Assembly (NCBI RefSeq): GCF_027484945.1
Contig: NZ_JAIXRZ010000024.1
Coordinates: 1 to 35,008, forward strand
Direction: 5' to 3'
Length of the DNA stretch: 35,008 nt
From: Flavobacterium sp.
GTDB taxonomy: Bacteria; Bacteroidota; Bacteroidia; Flavobacteriales; Flavobacteriaceae
Numbering within the stretch: position 1 is the stretch's first letter; the number at the start of each line of letters is the position of its first letter. The notes beneath the pieces were generated by a model. It searched no databases. It was not told where the DNA came from and was given only the letters and a program-made list of their open reading frames with translations. Below, piece after piece: positions 1-8,333 of this stretch. A program made the translations under genes and the position numbers.

Positions 1-217
1 CATATTCTACGGGGATATAAGGCCCAAATCCGCCGATTTCGCCCAAACCTTTAATAATTTGATTCGGAAATTCAGCACGTTGTGCATAATCTTCAATGAT
101 CGGAGAAACTTCGCGTTTCACCCAAGCACGGGCGGCATCGCGCACCAATTTATGTTCGTCTGTCAATAAATCGTCCAACAAATAATAGTCGGGAGCTTGA
201 AATAAGTCTGGTTTCAT
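1..217 (-). CDS. Acyl-CoA dehydrogenase (glutaryl-CoA dehydrogenase-like), N-terminal part, cut by window edge
   Basis: Reading the minus strand from the ATG at 217 gives 72 codons beginning MKPDLFQAPDYYLL and running off the left edge. The stretch with DEHKLVRDAARAWVKREVSPI followed by GLGEIGGFGPYIP is typical of the N-terminal helical domain of acyl-CoA dehydrogenases, and most like the glutaryl-CoA dehydrogenase type common in Flavobacteriaceae. These are FAD enzymes that oxidise acyl-CoA thioesters. The catalytic glutamate and FAD-binding parts lie outside the window, so the substrate cannot be judged. The gene lies downstream of trmN6 on the same strand after a 116-base gap that holds a possible -7 box, so it may have its own promoter. 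Confidence 0.75.
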   Translation of the reverse strand, partial: MKPDLFQAPDYYLLDDLLTDEHKLVRDAARAWVKREVSPIIEDYAQRAEFPNQIIKGLGEIGGFGPYIPVEY

Positions 218-234
218 TTGTTTCTTATAGTTTT

Positions 235-251
235 AGACGGACATGCCGTCT
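235..251. other. Short GC-rich hairpin between trmN6 and the acyl-CoA dehydrogenase gene
   Basis: AGACGG (235-240) pairs with CCGTCT (246-251) around a five-base loop. There is no T-run on either side, so it is a weak terminator candidate. On the minus strand it would lie in the 5' leader of the acyl-CoA dehydrogenase mRNA. Confidence 0.35.
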
Positions 252-276
252 GAGGTTTAAAATACGAAAACGTTTG

Positions 277-284
277 CAAATTTA
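277..284 (-). promoter_or_regulatory. Possible Bacteroidota -7 box for the acyl-CoA dehydrogenase gene
   Basis: On the minus strand this reads TAAATTTG, matching TAnnTTTG, 59 bases before the start codon. No TTG is found at the usual 17-23 base distance upstream, so support is partial. Confidence 0.35.
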
Positions 285-333
285 ACAAAACCTAGCGCAG
301 AATATAACGAACAAATGTTATTTTTTTCTGCAA

Positions 334-1041
334 TTAAAAATTCAAATAAAAGTCGTGTGTAAGTGCGCGATAGGCTTCGGTATACTGATGCCGTTCGGTT
401 TCAATGATTAGGGAGTCAATTTCCAACGGAAGTGGAGTTCGAGAAAATGCCAAAAGACTGCGTTTGATTTCGCTTTTGGGCGATCCTTGAACCCGGGTAA
501 TTTTAAACGGAAAGAGTGTGTGCTCTGCTGCAATTTGAATAAAACGCGCTTCTTCTTTAAAAGGTAGAATTACCGCTAAAACCCCATTTTCTGACAGTAA
601 AATTCCAGCCGCTTCCCCTAAATCTTCAAAGGGTAACGACTCGTTTTGACGTGCACGGTCGCGACTTTCATTTCCGGAGGTAACGTTTTCTGAGTAAAAA
701 GGGGGATTAGAAACGATTAGGTCGTATTCTTCGTCTTGCAAATCTTCCATAAAATCATCCAACGACGCATGAAAGCAAAAAAGGCGATCGTTCCATGGAG
801 TATTTTCAAAATTTTCCACGGTTTGTTCAAAGGCATCGGGGTCAATTTCGATTGCTTCAATTTGTTCGGCTTGACTTCTTTGTGCCAGCATCAAGGCAAT
901 TAGTCCGGTTCCAGCACCAATGTCCAAAACCGAAAAGGGACGATGATCAATCGGAGCCCAAGCACCCAATAAAACGCCGTCGGTTCCGACTTTCATGGCA
1001 CACCGATCTTGGTTGATAGTGAATTGTTTGAATTGAAACAA
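334..1041 (-). CDS. trmN6: tRNA1(Val) (adenine(37)-N6)-methyltransferase TrmN6 (YfiC family)
   Basis: The 235-residue protein is a class I SAM-dependent methyltransferase. KVGTDGVLLGAW (residues 17-28) is the family's N-terminal signature. VLDIGAGTGLIAL (38-50) is SAM-binding motif I, IEID (64-67) is the acidic loop that binds the ribose, and SNPPF (111-115) is the NPPF/Y catalytic motif of N6-adenine methyltransferases. The enzyme is expected to methylate A37 next to the anticodon of a valine tRNA in the cytoplasm. Length fits the family. It follows rimM on the same strand after 64 bases, so it is probably the last gene of an rpsP-rimM-trmN6 unit concerned with ribosome and tRNA maturation. 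Confidence 0.88.
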   Translation of the reverse strand: MFQFKQFTINQDRCAMKVGTDGVLLGAWAPIDHRPFSVLDIGAGTGLIALMLAQRSQAEQIEAIEIDPDAFEQTVENFENTPWNDRLFCFHASLDDFMEDLQDEEYDLIVSNPPFYSENVTSGNESRDRARQNESLPFEDLGEAAGILLSENGVLAVILPFKEEARFIQIAAEHTLFPFKITRVQGSPKSEIKRSLLAFSRTPLPLEIDSLIIETERHQYTEAYRALTHDFYLNF

Positions 1042-1105
1042 TAGATTGTTGATTAAGAAGAAACAATTTTTAATTTCAAAAGGTTGAAAAACCTAAGAAA
1101 AAATT

Positions 1106-1630
1106 TTATAAATACATTTCAATTAAGCCTTCTGGTAAGTCCATGACGACTTTTCTGTTTTCCCTATCGATTTTTAAAAGAAATTGATCAATCATAGGAA
1201 CTAAAATTTCTATAGAACCGTTTACAACTTCAAATAATGGTTGTGCAGCAGTATCATTAACAGCGGTAATTTTTCCAAAAATCCCATATCGTTTATCTTC
1301 GATTTCAAATCCAATCACCTCATGAAAATAGAATTGATTTCCTTCGAGTTTAGGTAAAACCGTCAAGGGTAGGTAAATTTCACAACCAATAATTTCGTCG
1401 GCATCGGATTCATTATCCACGTCTTCAAATTTTACGCGGAGAAAATCACCTTTATGTAGATTGGAATTTTCAATAAAAAATGGAACCAGACCTTTGCCAA
1501 AATCGACAAATACTGATTCCATATTTTCATACATTTCAGGTTCATCCGTATCTAAATAAATAAGGACTTCCCCTTTGAAACTAAATTTTTTTGCGATTTT
1601 GCCGAGATAGAAACAATCTTCTTTACGCAT
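1106..1630 (-). CDS. rimM: Ribosome maturation factor RimM
   Basis: This 174-residue protein has the two-domain RimM layout. The N-terminal beta-barrel starts FYLGKIAKKFSFKGEVLIY (residues 7-25). The C-terminal PRC barrel begins around FYFHEVIGFEI (about 100-110), equivalent to the usual YYWHDLIG-type motif, and ends MDLPEGLIEMYL. RimM binds ribosomal protein uS19 and helps assemble the head of the 30S subunit. The gene follows rpsP after 14 bases, the conserved rpsP-rimM arrangement, so the two are almost certainly co-transcribed. Start codon, length and context all agree. Confidence 0.93.
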   Translation of the reverse strand: MRKEDCFYLGKIAKKFSFKGEVLIYLDTDEPEMYENMESVFVDFGKGLVPFFIENSNLHKGDFLRVKFEDVDNESDADEIIGCEIYLPLTVLPKLEGNQFYFHEVIGFEIEDKRYGIFGKITAVNDTAAQPLFEVVNGSIEILVPMIDQFLLKIDRENRKVVMDLPEGLIEMYL

Positions 1631-1644
1631 TACCGCATGATTTA

Positions 1645-2298
1645 TTAAGCTTCTGCTTGTTCGCTGTCGCTTGATTCTTCGTTGTTTTCTTCAGCTGCGG
1701 GTGCTTCTTCAGCAACTTCAGCAGCCGTTTCTTCTACAACTTCAGCCGCAGGCGCCTCTTCAGCAACTTCGGTAACGGTTTCTTCAGCAGCTTCAACAAC
1801 AGCAACTTCCTCTTCCGTTTCTACAGCAGCAGCTTCTTCAGCTTTTAATGCTTCTTCTGCAGCTTTTGCACGTTTTTCGTTGACTTCTTTTTCAGCTTTT
1901 AATGCTTTTGATTTTGCGTCGTCTTTTGCTTTTGCTAAGCCGTCTTTTTTAGCATTAACTTTAGAAGCTTTTTCATCTAACCATGCTGCCAACTTAGCAT
2001 CAGCTTGCTCTTGTGTTAAAGCGCCTTTACGAACACCTCCATCCAAGTGGTGTTTCAATAAAGCTCCTTTGTAAGAAAGGATAGCACGTGCAGTATCGGT
2101 TGGTTGAGCACCGTTGTGTAACCATTGAACCGCTTTGTCTAAGTTCAATTCGATAGTTGCAGGGTTAGTGTTTGGATTGTAAGTTCCTACTTTATCTAAG
2201 AATTTACCATCGCGTTTTGCGCGCGCATCAGCGGCAACAATCCAGTAAAAAGGTTTTCCTTTTTTACCGTGTCTTTGTAATCTAATTTTTACTGACAT
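1645..2298 (-). CDS. rpsP: 30S ribosomal protein bS16 with long acidic Ala/Glu C-terminal extension
   Basis: Residues 1 to about 85 are a normal bS16: MSVKIRLQRHGKKGKPFYWIV, then KVGTYNPNTNP and a segment around residues 70-76 (ARAILSY). The family is usually 80-90 residues, but this protein is 217. The extra part begins with a Lys/Ala-rich, probably helical stretch (about 110-150) and ends in a very acidic Ala/Glu/Val tail (about 150-217) with a 17-residue repeat based on VAEEAPAAE. Long tails on bS16 are common in Bacteroidota, and their role is not known to me. First gene of the rpsP-rimM-trmN6 unit, with a leader hairpin and a -7 box upstream. Confidence 0.93.
   Translation of the reverse strand: MSVKIRLQRHGKKGKPFYWIVAADARAKRDGKFLDKVGTYNPNTNPATIELNLDKAVQWLHNGAQPTDTARAILSYKGALLKHHLDGGVRKGALTQEQADAKLAAWLDEKASKVNAKKDGLAKAKDDAKSKALKAEKEVNEKRAKAAEEALKAEEAAAVETEEEVAVVEAAEETVTEVAEEAPAAEVVEETAAEVAEEAPAAEENNEESSDSEQAEA
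1675..1830 (-). repeat. Internal repeats coding the acidic tail of bS16
   Basis: The plus strand shows CTTCAGCAACTTC at 1707-1719 and again at 1758-1770, a 51-base spacing that encodes the 17-residue unit built on VAEEAPAAE. Surrounding DNA is a degenerate series of GCAGCTTC/TTCTTC words coding Glu and Ala. Such tracts can change length by slippage in multiples of three. Confidence 0.7.
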
Positions 2299-2317
2299 AA
2301 TCTATTGATTAAATTAT

Positions 2318-2332
2318 GGGGTTCTCGACCCC
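2318..2332 (-). promoter_or_regulatory. Hairpin in the rpsP mRNA leader
   Basis: GGGGT (2318-2322) and ACCCC (2328-2332) pair around TCTCG, 20 bases before the rpsP start and inside the predicted short 5' leader. There is no T-run, so it is not a terminator. Its place suggests a regulatory leader bound by the protein product. I recall a flavobacterial S16 leader class being described, but I cannot confirm that this is a member. Confidence 0.45.
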
Positions 2333-2346
2333 GATTAATGAGGGCG

Positions 2347-2354
2347 CAAATATA
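2347..2354 (-). promoter_or_regulatory. -7 box of the rpsP operon promoter
   Basis: The minus strand reads TATATTTG, a perfect TAnnTTTG, 49 bases before the rpsP start. The nearest upstream TTG (2372-2370 on the minus strand) is only 15 bases away, shorter than usual. Confidence 0.55.
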
Positions 2355-2445
2355 CAAAACTTTTTAAATCAACACTCTGGTAATTAAAATTTTAATTTGC
2401 CCATAGAAAATCATTAAAAAATAACCTACAATTCACCAAAAAAAC

Positions 2446-2453
2446 TATTTTTG
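2446..2453 (+). promoter_or_regulatory. -7 box for the lipoprotein gene at 2479
   Basis: TATTTTTG matches TAnnTTTG, 25 bases before the ATG. No clear TTG at the -33 position. Confidence 0.45.
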
Positions 2454-2478
2454 TATTTAATAAACGAGTTTAGAATTC

Positions 2479-3231
2479 ATGAAGAAATGTATTGCCCTTT
2501 TTCTAGCTGTGGTTTCATTCGTATCCTGTAGCGAAGAAGTAAAATTTAACAACCCTGGTTTACAAGCATACCGTGATGGAGTTTTGTTCCGAGGCGTTGA
2601 TGTAAAAGCTTACAAGTCGGCTTCAACCGGTGCCATTCAATTAGTTGGTTTGGCTCAAGATGAAGAACTAACAATCGATTTAAGTGCGGGAACAGCAGGG
2701 ACGTATTATTTAGGTACAATCAATACGGCTACAAAAGCTACTTACAACTCCTCATTCAACGCTAATTTGTTGCGTTATGAAACCGCTATTGTTAATGGTC
2801 CTGTAGCAGATATTGCCAAAAACTTTCCCTCTGCGGGATCGGGCTATATCCCCAATTGCACAACCGTCAGCGGGACAACTACGTGTAATGGTTCCTATCC
2901 CACAACCGGTGGCTCGGGTAGTGGATTAACACTGTCGGTTTTCACCAATACAGCTGGAGCTGTAACCGCTGTTAAAGTGGCTTCCCCAGGTAATAATTAC
3001 AAAGCAGGCGACTTAATCACAATTGTTGGTGGAAACAACAATGCAAAAGTTCGCGTCTTAAACGTTGAAGGGAGTAATGGTGAAGTGATTATAACTGAAA
3101 ACAATGGTAATTTGATTTCGGGCTCATTCAAATTCAATGCAGTGCAAACAACCACTGACCCTACAGCCAATGAAATTGTAAATTTCCAATACGGATCATT
3201 TTATAAGGTGCCTATTTATCCAGCGCCCTAG
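2479..3231 (+). CDS. Predicted outer-membrane lipoprotein (DUF6252-like) with a phage-structural-like glycine-rich insert
   Basis: The 250-residue protein starts with a hydrophobic leader and FVSC lipobox, with Cys17 as the lipidated residue. SEE directly after the cysteine resembles the Bacteroidota lipoprotein export signal, so the protein may be surface exposed. Residues 22-110 and 205-250 resemble the small lipoproteins annotated DUF6252 in flavobacteria; the assignment is from memory. Residues about 119-195 differ: a GSGY start, two cysteines (127 and 136), GGSGSGLTLSV, AGAVTAVKV, then PGNNYKAGDLITI. That series resembles a motif common in structural proteins of marine phages. Function unknown. 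The gene has its own -7 box and a strong terminator, and lies between rpsP (divergent) and dnaE. Confidence 0.75.
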   Translation: MKKCIALFLAVVSFVSCSEEVKFNNPGLQAYRDGVLFRGVDVKAYKSASTGAIQLVGLAQDEELTIDLSAGTAGTYYLGTINTATKATYNSSFNANLLRYETAIVNGPVADIAKNFPSAGSGYIPNCTTVSGTTTCNGSYPTTGGSGSGLTLSVFTNTAGAVTAVKVASPGNNYKAGDLITIVGGNNNAKVRVLNVEGSNGEVIITENNGNLISGSFKFNAVQTTTDPTANEIVNFQYGSFYKVPIYPAP

Positions 3232-3253
3232 TGATTAAAAATGTAAGTCATAC

Positions 3254-3279
3254 AAGCTGTCCATTGGACAGCTTTTTTT
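3254..3279 (+). terminator. Rho-independent terminator after the lipoprotein gene
   Basis: AAGCTGTCC (3254-3262) and GGACAGCTT (3266-3274) form a perfect nine-pair stem with a three-base loop followed by a run of T. Confidence 0.9.
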
Positions 3280-3293
3280 GTTGATAACTATTC

Positions 3294-3325
3294 TTGGAAT
3301 CTTCAAGGATGAAAGTGTATTTTTG
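3294..3325 (+). promoter_or_regulatory. Promoter of dnaE
   Basis: TTG at 3294-3296, a 21-base spacer, then TATTTTTG at 3318-3325. Both elements of the Bacteroidota consensus are present, 43 bases before the dnaE start. Confidence 0.65.
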
Positions 3326-3367
3326 AAAACAAAGGCGTTCTATTTAAACCACCACTAGTTCAGGGAT

Positions 3368-6300
3368 ATGTACTTAATTTTTGATACCGAAACCACAGGA
3401 TTACCTCGAAATTGGACTGCTCCAATTACCGATACTGATAATTGGCCACGTGCCGTGCAAATTGCATGGCAATTGCATGATGAACTCGGAAACCTAATCG
3501 ACAATCAAGATTATCTGATACTGCCTGAAGGATATGATATTCCCTATGATGCAGAACGTGTACATGGTATTTCCACAGAATTGGCTCATAAATATGGTGT
3601 GGAGCTACGGGAGATGCTCCTCAAGTTTAATACTGTACTTTCTCAGGCCAAATTTATCGTTGGACAAAACGTAGGTTTTGATGTCAATATTATGGGGTGT
3701 GAATTCTATCGTGCAGGTATTGAAACTCATTTATCAAAGTTTCCTATTTTAGATACCTGTACTGAAGTAACTGCCAATCTGCTTAAACTACCGGGTGGTC
3801 GGGGCGGAAGGTATAAATTGCCTACGCTAACCGAGTTACACGAATATTTGTTTGGAGAACCCTTTGGAGAAGCTCATAATGCAACTGCCGATGTTGAGGC
3901 AACCACGCGATGTTTTTTGGAATTAATCAAACGTGAAGTGTTTACAAGCGCTGAACTCGATGCTTCTGCTGACTATTTTCGTCGATTTAAAGAGCAACAT
4001 CCAGGGTTGATTTTACCTATTGGATTAACGCATTTGAACCTGAAGAAAGAATCGGAAGAATTGCGTAAAAAAACTGCTCCAACTCCTGGTTCTCCCGTTT
4101 TGAGCTCACCAAATCAGCACGATCAAAGTCAAATGACAGCGGTAGATTTTGTGCACTTGCATAACCACACCCAATTTTCTGTTTTACAGTCAACTATTGC
4201 GATTGCTGATCTAGTTGGCGCAGCAGTACAACAAAAAATGCCTGCAGTTGCCATGACCGATATCGGAAATATGATGGGTGCTTTTCAATTTGTACGGGAT
4301 ATTGTTGCTCATAATAAATCGGCTAAACAAAAAAACGAAAAAGCGATAGAAGCAGGTGAAACTCCCACAGAAACCCTAATAAAGCCGATTGTAGGTTGCG
4401 AATTTAATGTGTGTGATAACCATACCGATCGCTCTCGAAAAGACAACGGCTATCAAGTGGTTTTTTTAGCCAAAAATAAACGAGGGTATCATCATTTAGC
4501 AAAAATGGCTTCTATTGCTTATACGGCGGGCTTTTATTATGTGCCGCGGATTGATAAGGCGATTGTTGAAAAATATAAAGAAGATCTTATCGTTTTAACC
4601 GGTAGTTTGTATGGTGAGGTTCCAAGTAAACTCTTAAATATTGGTTTGAATCAGGCCGAAGAAGCATTACTATGGTGGAAAGCACAGTTTGGCGATGATT
4701 TGTATATCGAACTCATGCGGCATCATCAAGAAGATGAGAATCGCGTTAATAGCGCACTTATTGATCTTTCGCTTAAACATAGTGTGAAGACAGTGGCGAC
4801 CAACAATGTTTTTTACCTTAATAAAGAGGATGCTAATGCTCACGATATTTTATTATGTGTTCGCGATGGTGAAAAGCAATCAACACCTATAGGTCGTGGT
4901 CGTGGCTACCGATATGGATTGCCCAATCATGAGTATTATTTCAAATCGGGTAACGAAATGAAAGCGCTCTTTGCCGATTTTCCCGAAGCGATTACCAATA
5001 TTGCTGAGGTAGTGGATAAAATAGAGATTTATGAACTCGCCCGTGAGGTTTTACTCCCTAATTTTGAAATTCCTACAGCGTTTGAGGATCCCCAAGATGC
5101 CTTGGATAAAGGCAAAAGAGGTGAAAACAATTATTTGCGTCATCTGACTTACAAAGGCGCCGAGAAACGGTATCCTTCGCTTACAGAAGCTATTCGTGAA
5201 CGTCTTGATTTTGAGTTGGCTACAATCGAACGAACGGGTTATCCAGGTTATTTCTTGATTGTTCAAGATTTTATTGCAGAAGCGCGAAATATGAGTGTTT
5301 CAGTTGGCCCTGGTCGTGGCTCTGCCGCTGGGAGCGCGGTTGCCTATTGTTTAGGGATTACGAATATCGACCCCATTGCATATGATTTGCTTTTTGAGCG
5401 CTTCCTGAATCCAGATCGGGTTTCTATGCCCGATATTGATATTGACTTTGATGATGAAGGTCGAAGCAAAGTAATGGATTATGTGATTAATAAGTATGGT
5501 TCCAACCAAGTGGCACAAATTATTACCTATGGAACTATGGCGGCCAAGTCGTCGGTAAGGGATACTGCTCGGGTTTTGGATTTGCCCTTATTCGAGGCGG
5601 ATAAAATTGCTAAATTGATTCCAAATAATCTGAATTTGGCTAAAATTTTTTCCTTGGAAAAGGATAAACTCAAAGCTGCGCTTCGTTCGGACGAATTTGA
5701 TAAAGTCAAAGAATTAATTGAATTAGCCAACGGAAATGACTTGAGCTCAGAAACCATTCAACAAGCAAAATTGTTGGAAGGAAATCTGCGCAATACAGGA
5801 ATTCATGCCTGTGGGGTGATTATAACTCCAAGTGATATCACAGATTATGTTCCAGTGGCCACAGCCAAAGATTCTGATTTATATGTGACCCAATTTGATA
5901 ACTCGGTGGTAGAGAGTGCCGGATTGTTGAAAATGGATTTCTTAGGGCTTAAGACCTTAACTTTGATTAAAGATACGTGTAAGTTGGTCAAATACCGAAC
6001 AGGAATCGAACTTGATCCGGATTCGTTTCCTATTGATGATATAAAAACGTATGAATTGTTCCAACGGGGTGAAACGGTTGGTATTTTTCAGTATGAGTCA
6101 CCTGGGATGCAAAAATACATGAAGGAGTTAAAGCCTACGGTATTTGGTGATTTAATTGCAATGAATGCGCTCTATCGACCGGGGCCGCTGGAGTATATCC
6201 CCTCATTTATTCGTCGTAAAAATGGGGAAGAACCCATCACGTACGACTTAGATGCATGTGAGGAGTATTTAAAAGAAACGTACGGTATTACCGTATATCA

Positions 6301-7876
6301 AGAGCAGGTAATGTTGTTGTCGCAAAAATTGGCCAACTTTTCCAAGGGAGATGCCGATGTGTTGCGAAAAGCAATGGGTAAAAAGCAAAAAGATGTCTTG
6401 GATAAGATGAAGTCCAAATTCATCGATCAAGCAGTTGCCAATGGTCATGATGCCGATAAACTGGATAAAATTTGGAAAGACTGGGAAGCCTTTGCAAGTT
6501 ATGCCTTTAATAAATCCCATTCTACGTGTTATGCTTGGGTAGCCTATCAAACGGCCTATTTAAAAGCACATTATCCCGCAGAATATATGGCGGCAGTGCT
6601 TTCTAATAATATGAATGATATTAAGCAAGTTTCGTTCTTTATGGAAGAATGCAAACGCATGGGGTTGCATGTTTTGGGTCCAGATGTAAATGAATCGTTC
6701 TATAAGTTTACCGTTAACGAAGCGTATGCCGTTCGTTTTGGAATGGGAGCAGTAAAAGGAGTTGGACAAGGTGCTGTCGATACGATTGTTGCCCAACGGA
6801 AAGAGGGAAAATACCGTTCGATTTTTGATTTAGCAAAGCGAATTGATTTGCGAGCTGCCAACAAAAAAGCCTTTGAAAACTTAGCGCTTGCAGGTGGCTT
6901 TGATTGTTTTGAAACGACCCATCGCGCACAATACTTCCATCATGAAGGGGATTCAATTACGTTTTTGGAGAAAGCAATACGGTATGGTTCAAAGTTTCAA
7001 GAAAATGAAAATTCGGCTCAAGTAAGTTTATTTGGTGAAACGAGTGAAGTTCAAATTGCCGAACCCCAAATCCCCCCTTGTGAAGAGTGGACTACTATGG
7101 TTAAATTGGCAAGGGAACGTGAAGTGGTGGGGATTTACATATCTGGACATCCGCTAGACGATTACCGATTTGAAATGAGCTATTTCTGTAATGTAAAACT
7201 TGAAAATTTTAAAAATCAAGAAGCTTTGGTCAACAAAACCGTTGCGTTTGGGGGTATTGTGACCAATGTTCAATATAAAACTGGAAAGTCTGGAAAAGAT
7301 TGGGCCCAATTTACGATCGAGGGATATGATGAGAGTTTTGAATTTCGAATTTTTGATGAAGAGTATTTAAAATACCGTCATTTTTTGGTCAATAATCAGT
7401 TTCTGTTTTTTAAAGTATTAGTACGTGAGGGCTGGGTTAATCGAGAGACGGGTAAGCGAGCTGATCCACGAATTTCGTTTCAAGAAGTAAAATTATTGGC
7501 CGATGTATTGCCCACTTTTGCCAAGAAGTTAGTCATTCAATTCAATATTAAAGATTTACATCAAGCGCTTATCCAACAACTGGCCGCTTTGTTTCAAGCA
7601 AATTCAGGAGATCAGCCGGTAACGTTTGAAGTAATGGAGTTGGAACGAATCAAGAAAAAAGTAGAGTTGGAGGTCAAACCATTGGATCTAGTTCTTGAAA
7701 CTACAGAAGATGAATTGTTAACTGCCGACGATTTTGAGTCAGAATTACCAATAGAAACTGATGAAATTCGGGTGTTGACTCATTTGGCAATGCCCTCCCG
7801 AAAAACAAAAATTAAGATTACGAGTGATTTATTAAGTGCTTTGGAGCAATTGCAAGTGAAATTTAAATTAAACTAA
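3368..7876 (+). CDS. dnaE: DNA polymerase III subunit alpha fused to an N-terminal 3'-5' exonuclease
   Basis: The 1502-residue replicative polymerase begins with a DEDDh exonuclease domain (about 1-195): FDTETTGLP has the first catalytic Asp and Glu, and HNATADVEAT supplies the later His and Asp. After a linker (about 220-255) the PHP domain begins at VHLHNHTQFS (His263, 265, 267). The palm holds GPGRGSAAGS and PDIDIDF (688-694) with the catalytic aspartates. QVSLF (about residue 1219) fits a beta-clamp binding motif. An OB-fold follows (about 1288-1345), then a C-terminal tail. Polymerase and proofreading activity are thus in one chain. This exonuclease-alpha fusion is usual in Bacteroidota, whereas in E. 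coli proofreading is a separate subunit. Transcribed from its own promoter. Confidence 0.97.
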   Translation: MYLIFDTETTGLPRNWTAPITDTDNWPRAVQIAWQLHDELGNLIDNQDYLILPEGYDIPYDAERVHGISTELAHKYGVELREMLLKFNTVLSQAKFIVGQNVGFDVNIMGCEFYRAGIETHLSKFPILDTCTEVTANLLKLPGGRGGRYKLPTLTELHEYLFGEPFGEAHNATADVEATTRCFLELIKREVFTSAELDASADYFRRFKEQHPGLILPIGLTHLNLKKESEELRKKTAPTPGSPVLSSPNQHDQSQMTAVDFVHLHNHTQFSVLQSTIAIADLVGAAVQQKMPAVAMTDIGNMMGAFQFVRDIVAHNKSAKQKNEKAIEAGETPTETLIKPIVGCEFNVCDNHTDRSRKDNGYQVVFLAKNKRGYHHLAKMASIAYTAGFYYVPRIDKAIVEKYKEDLIVLTGSLYGEVPSKLLNIGLNQAEEALLWWKAQFGDDLYIELMRHHQEDENRVNSALIDLSLKHSVKTVATNNVFYLNKEDANAHDILLCVRDGEKQSTPIGRGRGYRYGLPNHEYYFKSGNEMKALFADFPEAITNIAEVVDKIEIYELAREVLLPNFEIPTAFEDPQDALDKGKRGENNYLRHLTYKGAEKRYPSLTEAIRERLDFELATIERTGYPGYFLIVQDFIAEARNMSVSVGPGRGSAAGSAVAYCLGITNIDPIAYDLLFERFLNPDRVSMPDIDIDFDDEGRSKVMDYVINKYGSNQVAQIITYGTMAAKSSVRDTARVLDLPLFEADKIAKLIPNNLNLAKIFSLEKDKLKAALRSDEFDKVKELIELANGNDLSSETIQQAKLLEGNLRNTGIHACGVIITPSDITDYVPVATAKDSDLYVTQFDNSVVESAGLLKMDFLGLKTLTLIKDTCKLVKYRTGIELDPDSFPIDDIKTYELFQRGETVGIFQYESPGMQKYMKELKPTVFGDLIAMNALYRPGPLEYIPSFIRRKNGEEPITYDLDACEEYLKETYGITVYQEQVMLLSQKLANFSKGDADVLRKAMGKKQKDVLDKMKSKFIDQAVANGHDADKLDKIWKDWEAFASYAFNKSHSTCYAWVAYQTAYLKAHYPAEYMAAVLSNNMNDIKQVSFFMEECKRMGLHVLGPDVNESFYKFTVNEAYAVRFGMGAVKGVGQGAVDTIVAQRKEGKYRSIFDLAKRIDLRAANKKAFENLALAGGFDCFETTHRAQYFHHEGDSITFLEKAIRYGSKFQENENSAQVSLFGETSEVQIAEPQIPPCEEWTTMVKLAREREVVGIYISGHPLDDYRFEMSYFCNVKLENFKNQEALVNKTVAFGGIVTNVQYKTGKSGKDWAQFTIEGYDESFEFRIFDEEYLKYRHFLVNNQFLFFKVLVREGWVNRETGKRADPRISFQEVKLLADVLPTFAKKLVIQFNIKDLHQALIQQLAALFQANSGDQPVTFEVMELERIKKKVELEVKPLDLVLETTEDELLTADDFESELPIETDEIRVLTHLAMPSRKTKIKITSDLLSALEQLQVKFKLN

Positions 7877-7946
7877 GTATCATTTTGAATGATTACAAAA
7901 TAGTAAAAAGTAATCTTTTACGTAAAGTAATGCGCAGCTAATTCGT

Positions 7947-7954
7947 TATCTTTG
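7947..7954 (+). promoter_or_regulatory. -7 box of the trxA promoter
   Basis: TATCTTTG, a perfect TAnnTTTG, 40 bases before the trxA ATG. No clear TTG in the -33 region. Confidence 0.55.
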
Positions 7955-7993
7955 TATCTTGTAATCAAAATTTAACTTAAAAAAATAAATAGT

Positions 7994-8311
7994 ATGGCAT
8001 TAGCAATCACCGATGCTACATTTGAAGAAGTAGTATTAAAATCTGACAAGCCCGTTTTAGTCGATTTTTGGGCAGCTTGGTGCGGTCCTTGTAGAATGGT
8101 TGGTCCGGTTATCGATGAAGTTTCTACTGAATATGAAGGTAAAGCTGTTGTAGGTAAAGTAGATGTTGATGCAAATCAAGAATTTGCAGCAAAATACGGA
8201 GTACGAAATATCCCAACCGTATTGGTTTTTCATAACGGAGAAGTCGTAGGTCGTCAAGTTGGTGTTTCACCAAAAAAAACCTACACCGACGCAATCGATG
8301 CATTATTATAA
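7994..8311 (+). CDS. trxA: Thioredoxin
   Basis: The 105-residue protein is a complete single-domain thioredoxin. The redox motif WCGPC has cysteines at 30 and 33, preceded by VLVDFWAAW. The cis-proline is in NIPTV (Pro74), and the C-terminal helix region contains GVSPKKT. There is no signal peptide, so it acts in the cytoplasm, reducing protein disulfides. It has its own -7 box and is followed by a strong terminator, so it is probably a single-gene transcript despite following dnaE. Confidence 0.96.
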   Translation: MALAITDATFEEVVLKSDKPVLVDFWAAWCGPCRMVGPVIDEVSTEYEGKAVVGKVDVDANQEFAAKYGVRNIPTVLVFHNGEVVGRQVGVSPKKTYTDAIDALL

Positions 8312-8333
8312 CAGAAATACGAATGTGAACCGA

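Noticed and set aside
243..254. ATGCCGTCTGAG resembles the Neisseria DNA uptake sequence
   Set aside because: It is a single copy with one mismatch, in a genome that is clearly flavobacterial, and is explained by the hairpin at 235-251.
1682..2074. Plus-strand Ser/Ala-rich frame opposite rpsP
   Set aside because: A shadow of the low-complexity acidic tail of bS16; no family features.
3368..3960. Separate dnaQ gene fused by a missed stop
   Set aside because: The frame is continuous, and the exonuclease-alpha fusion is normal for Bacteroidota DnaE.
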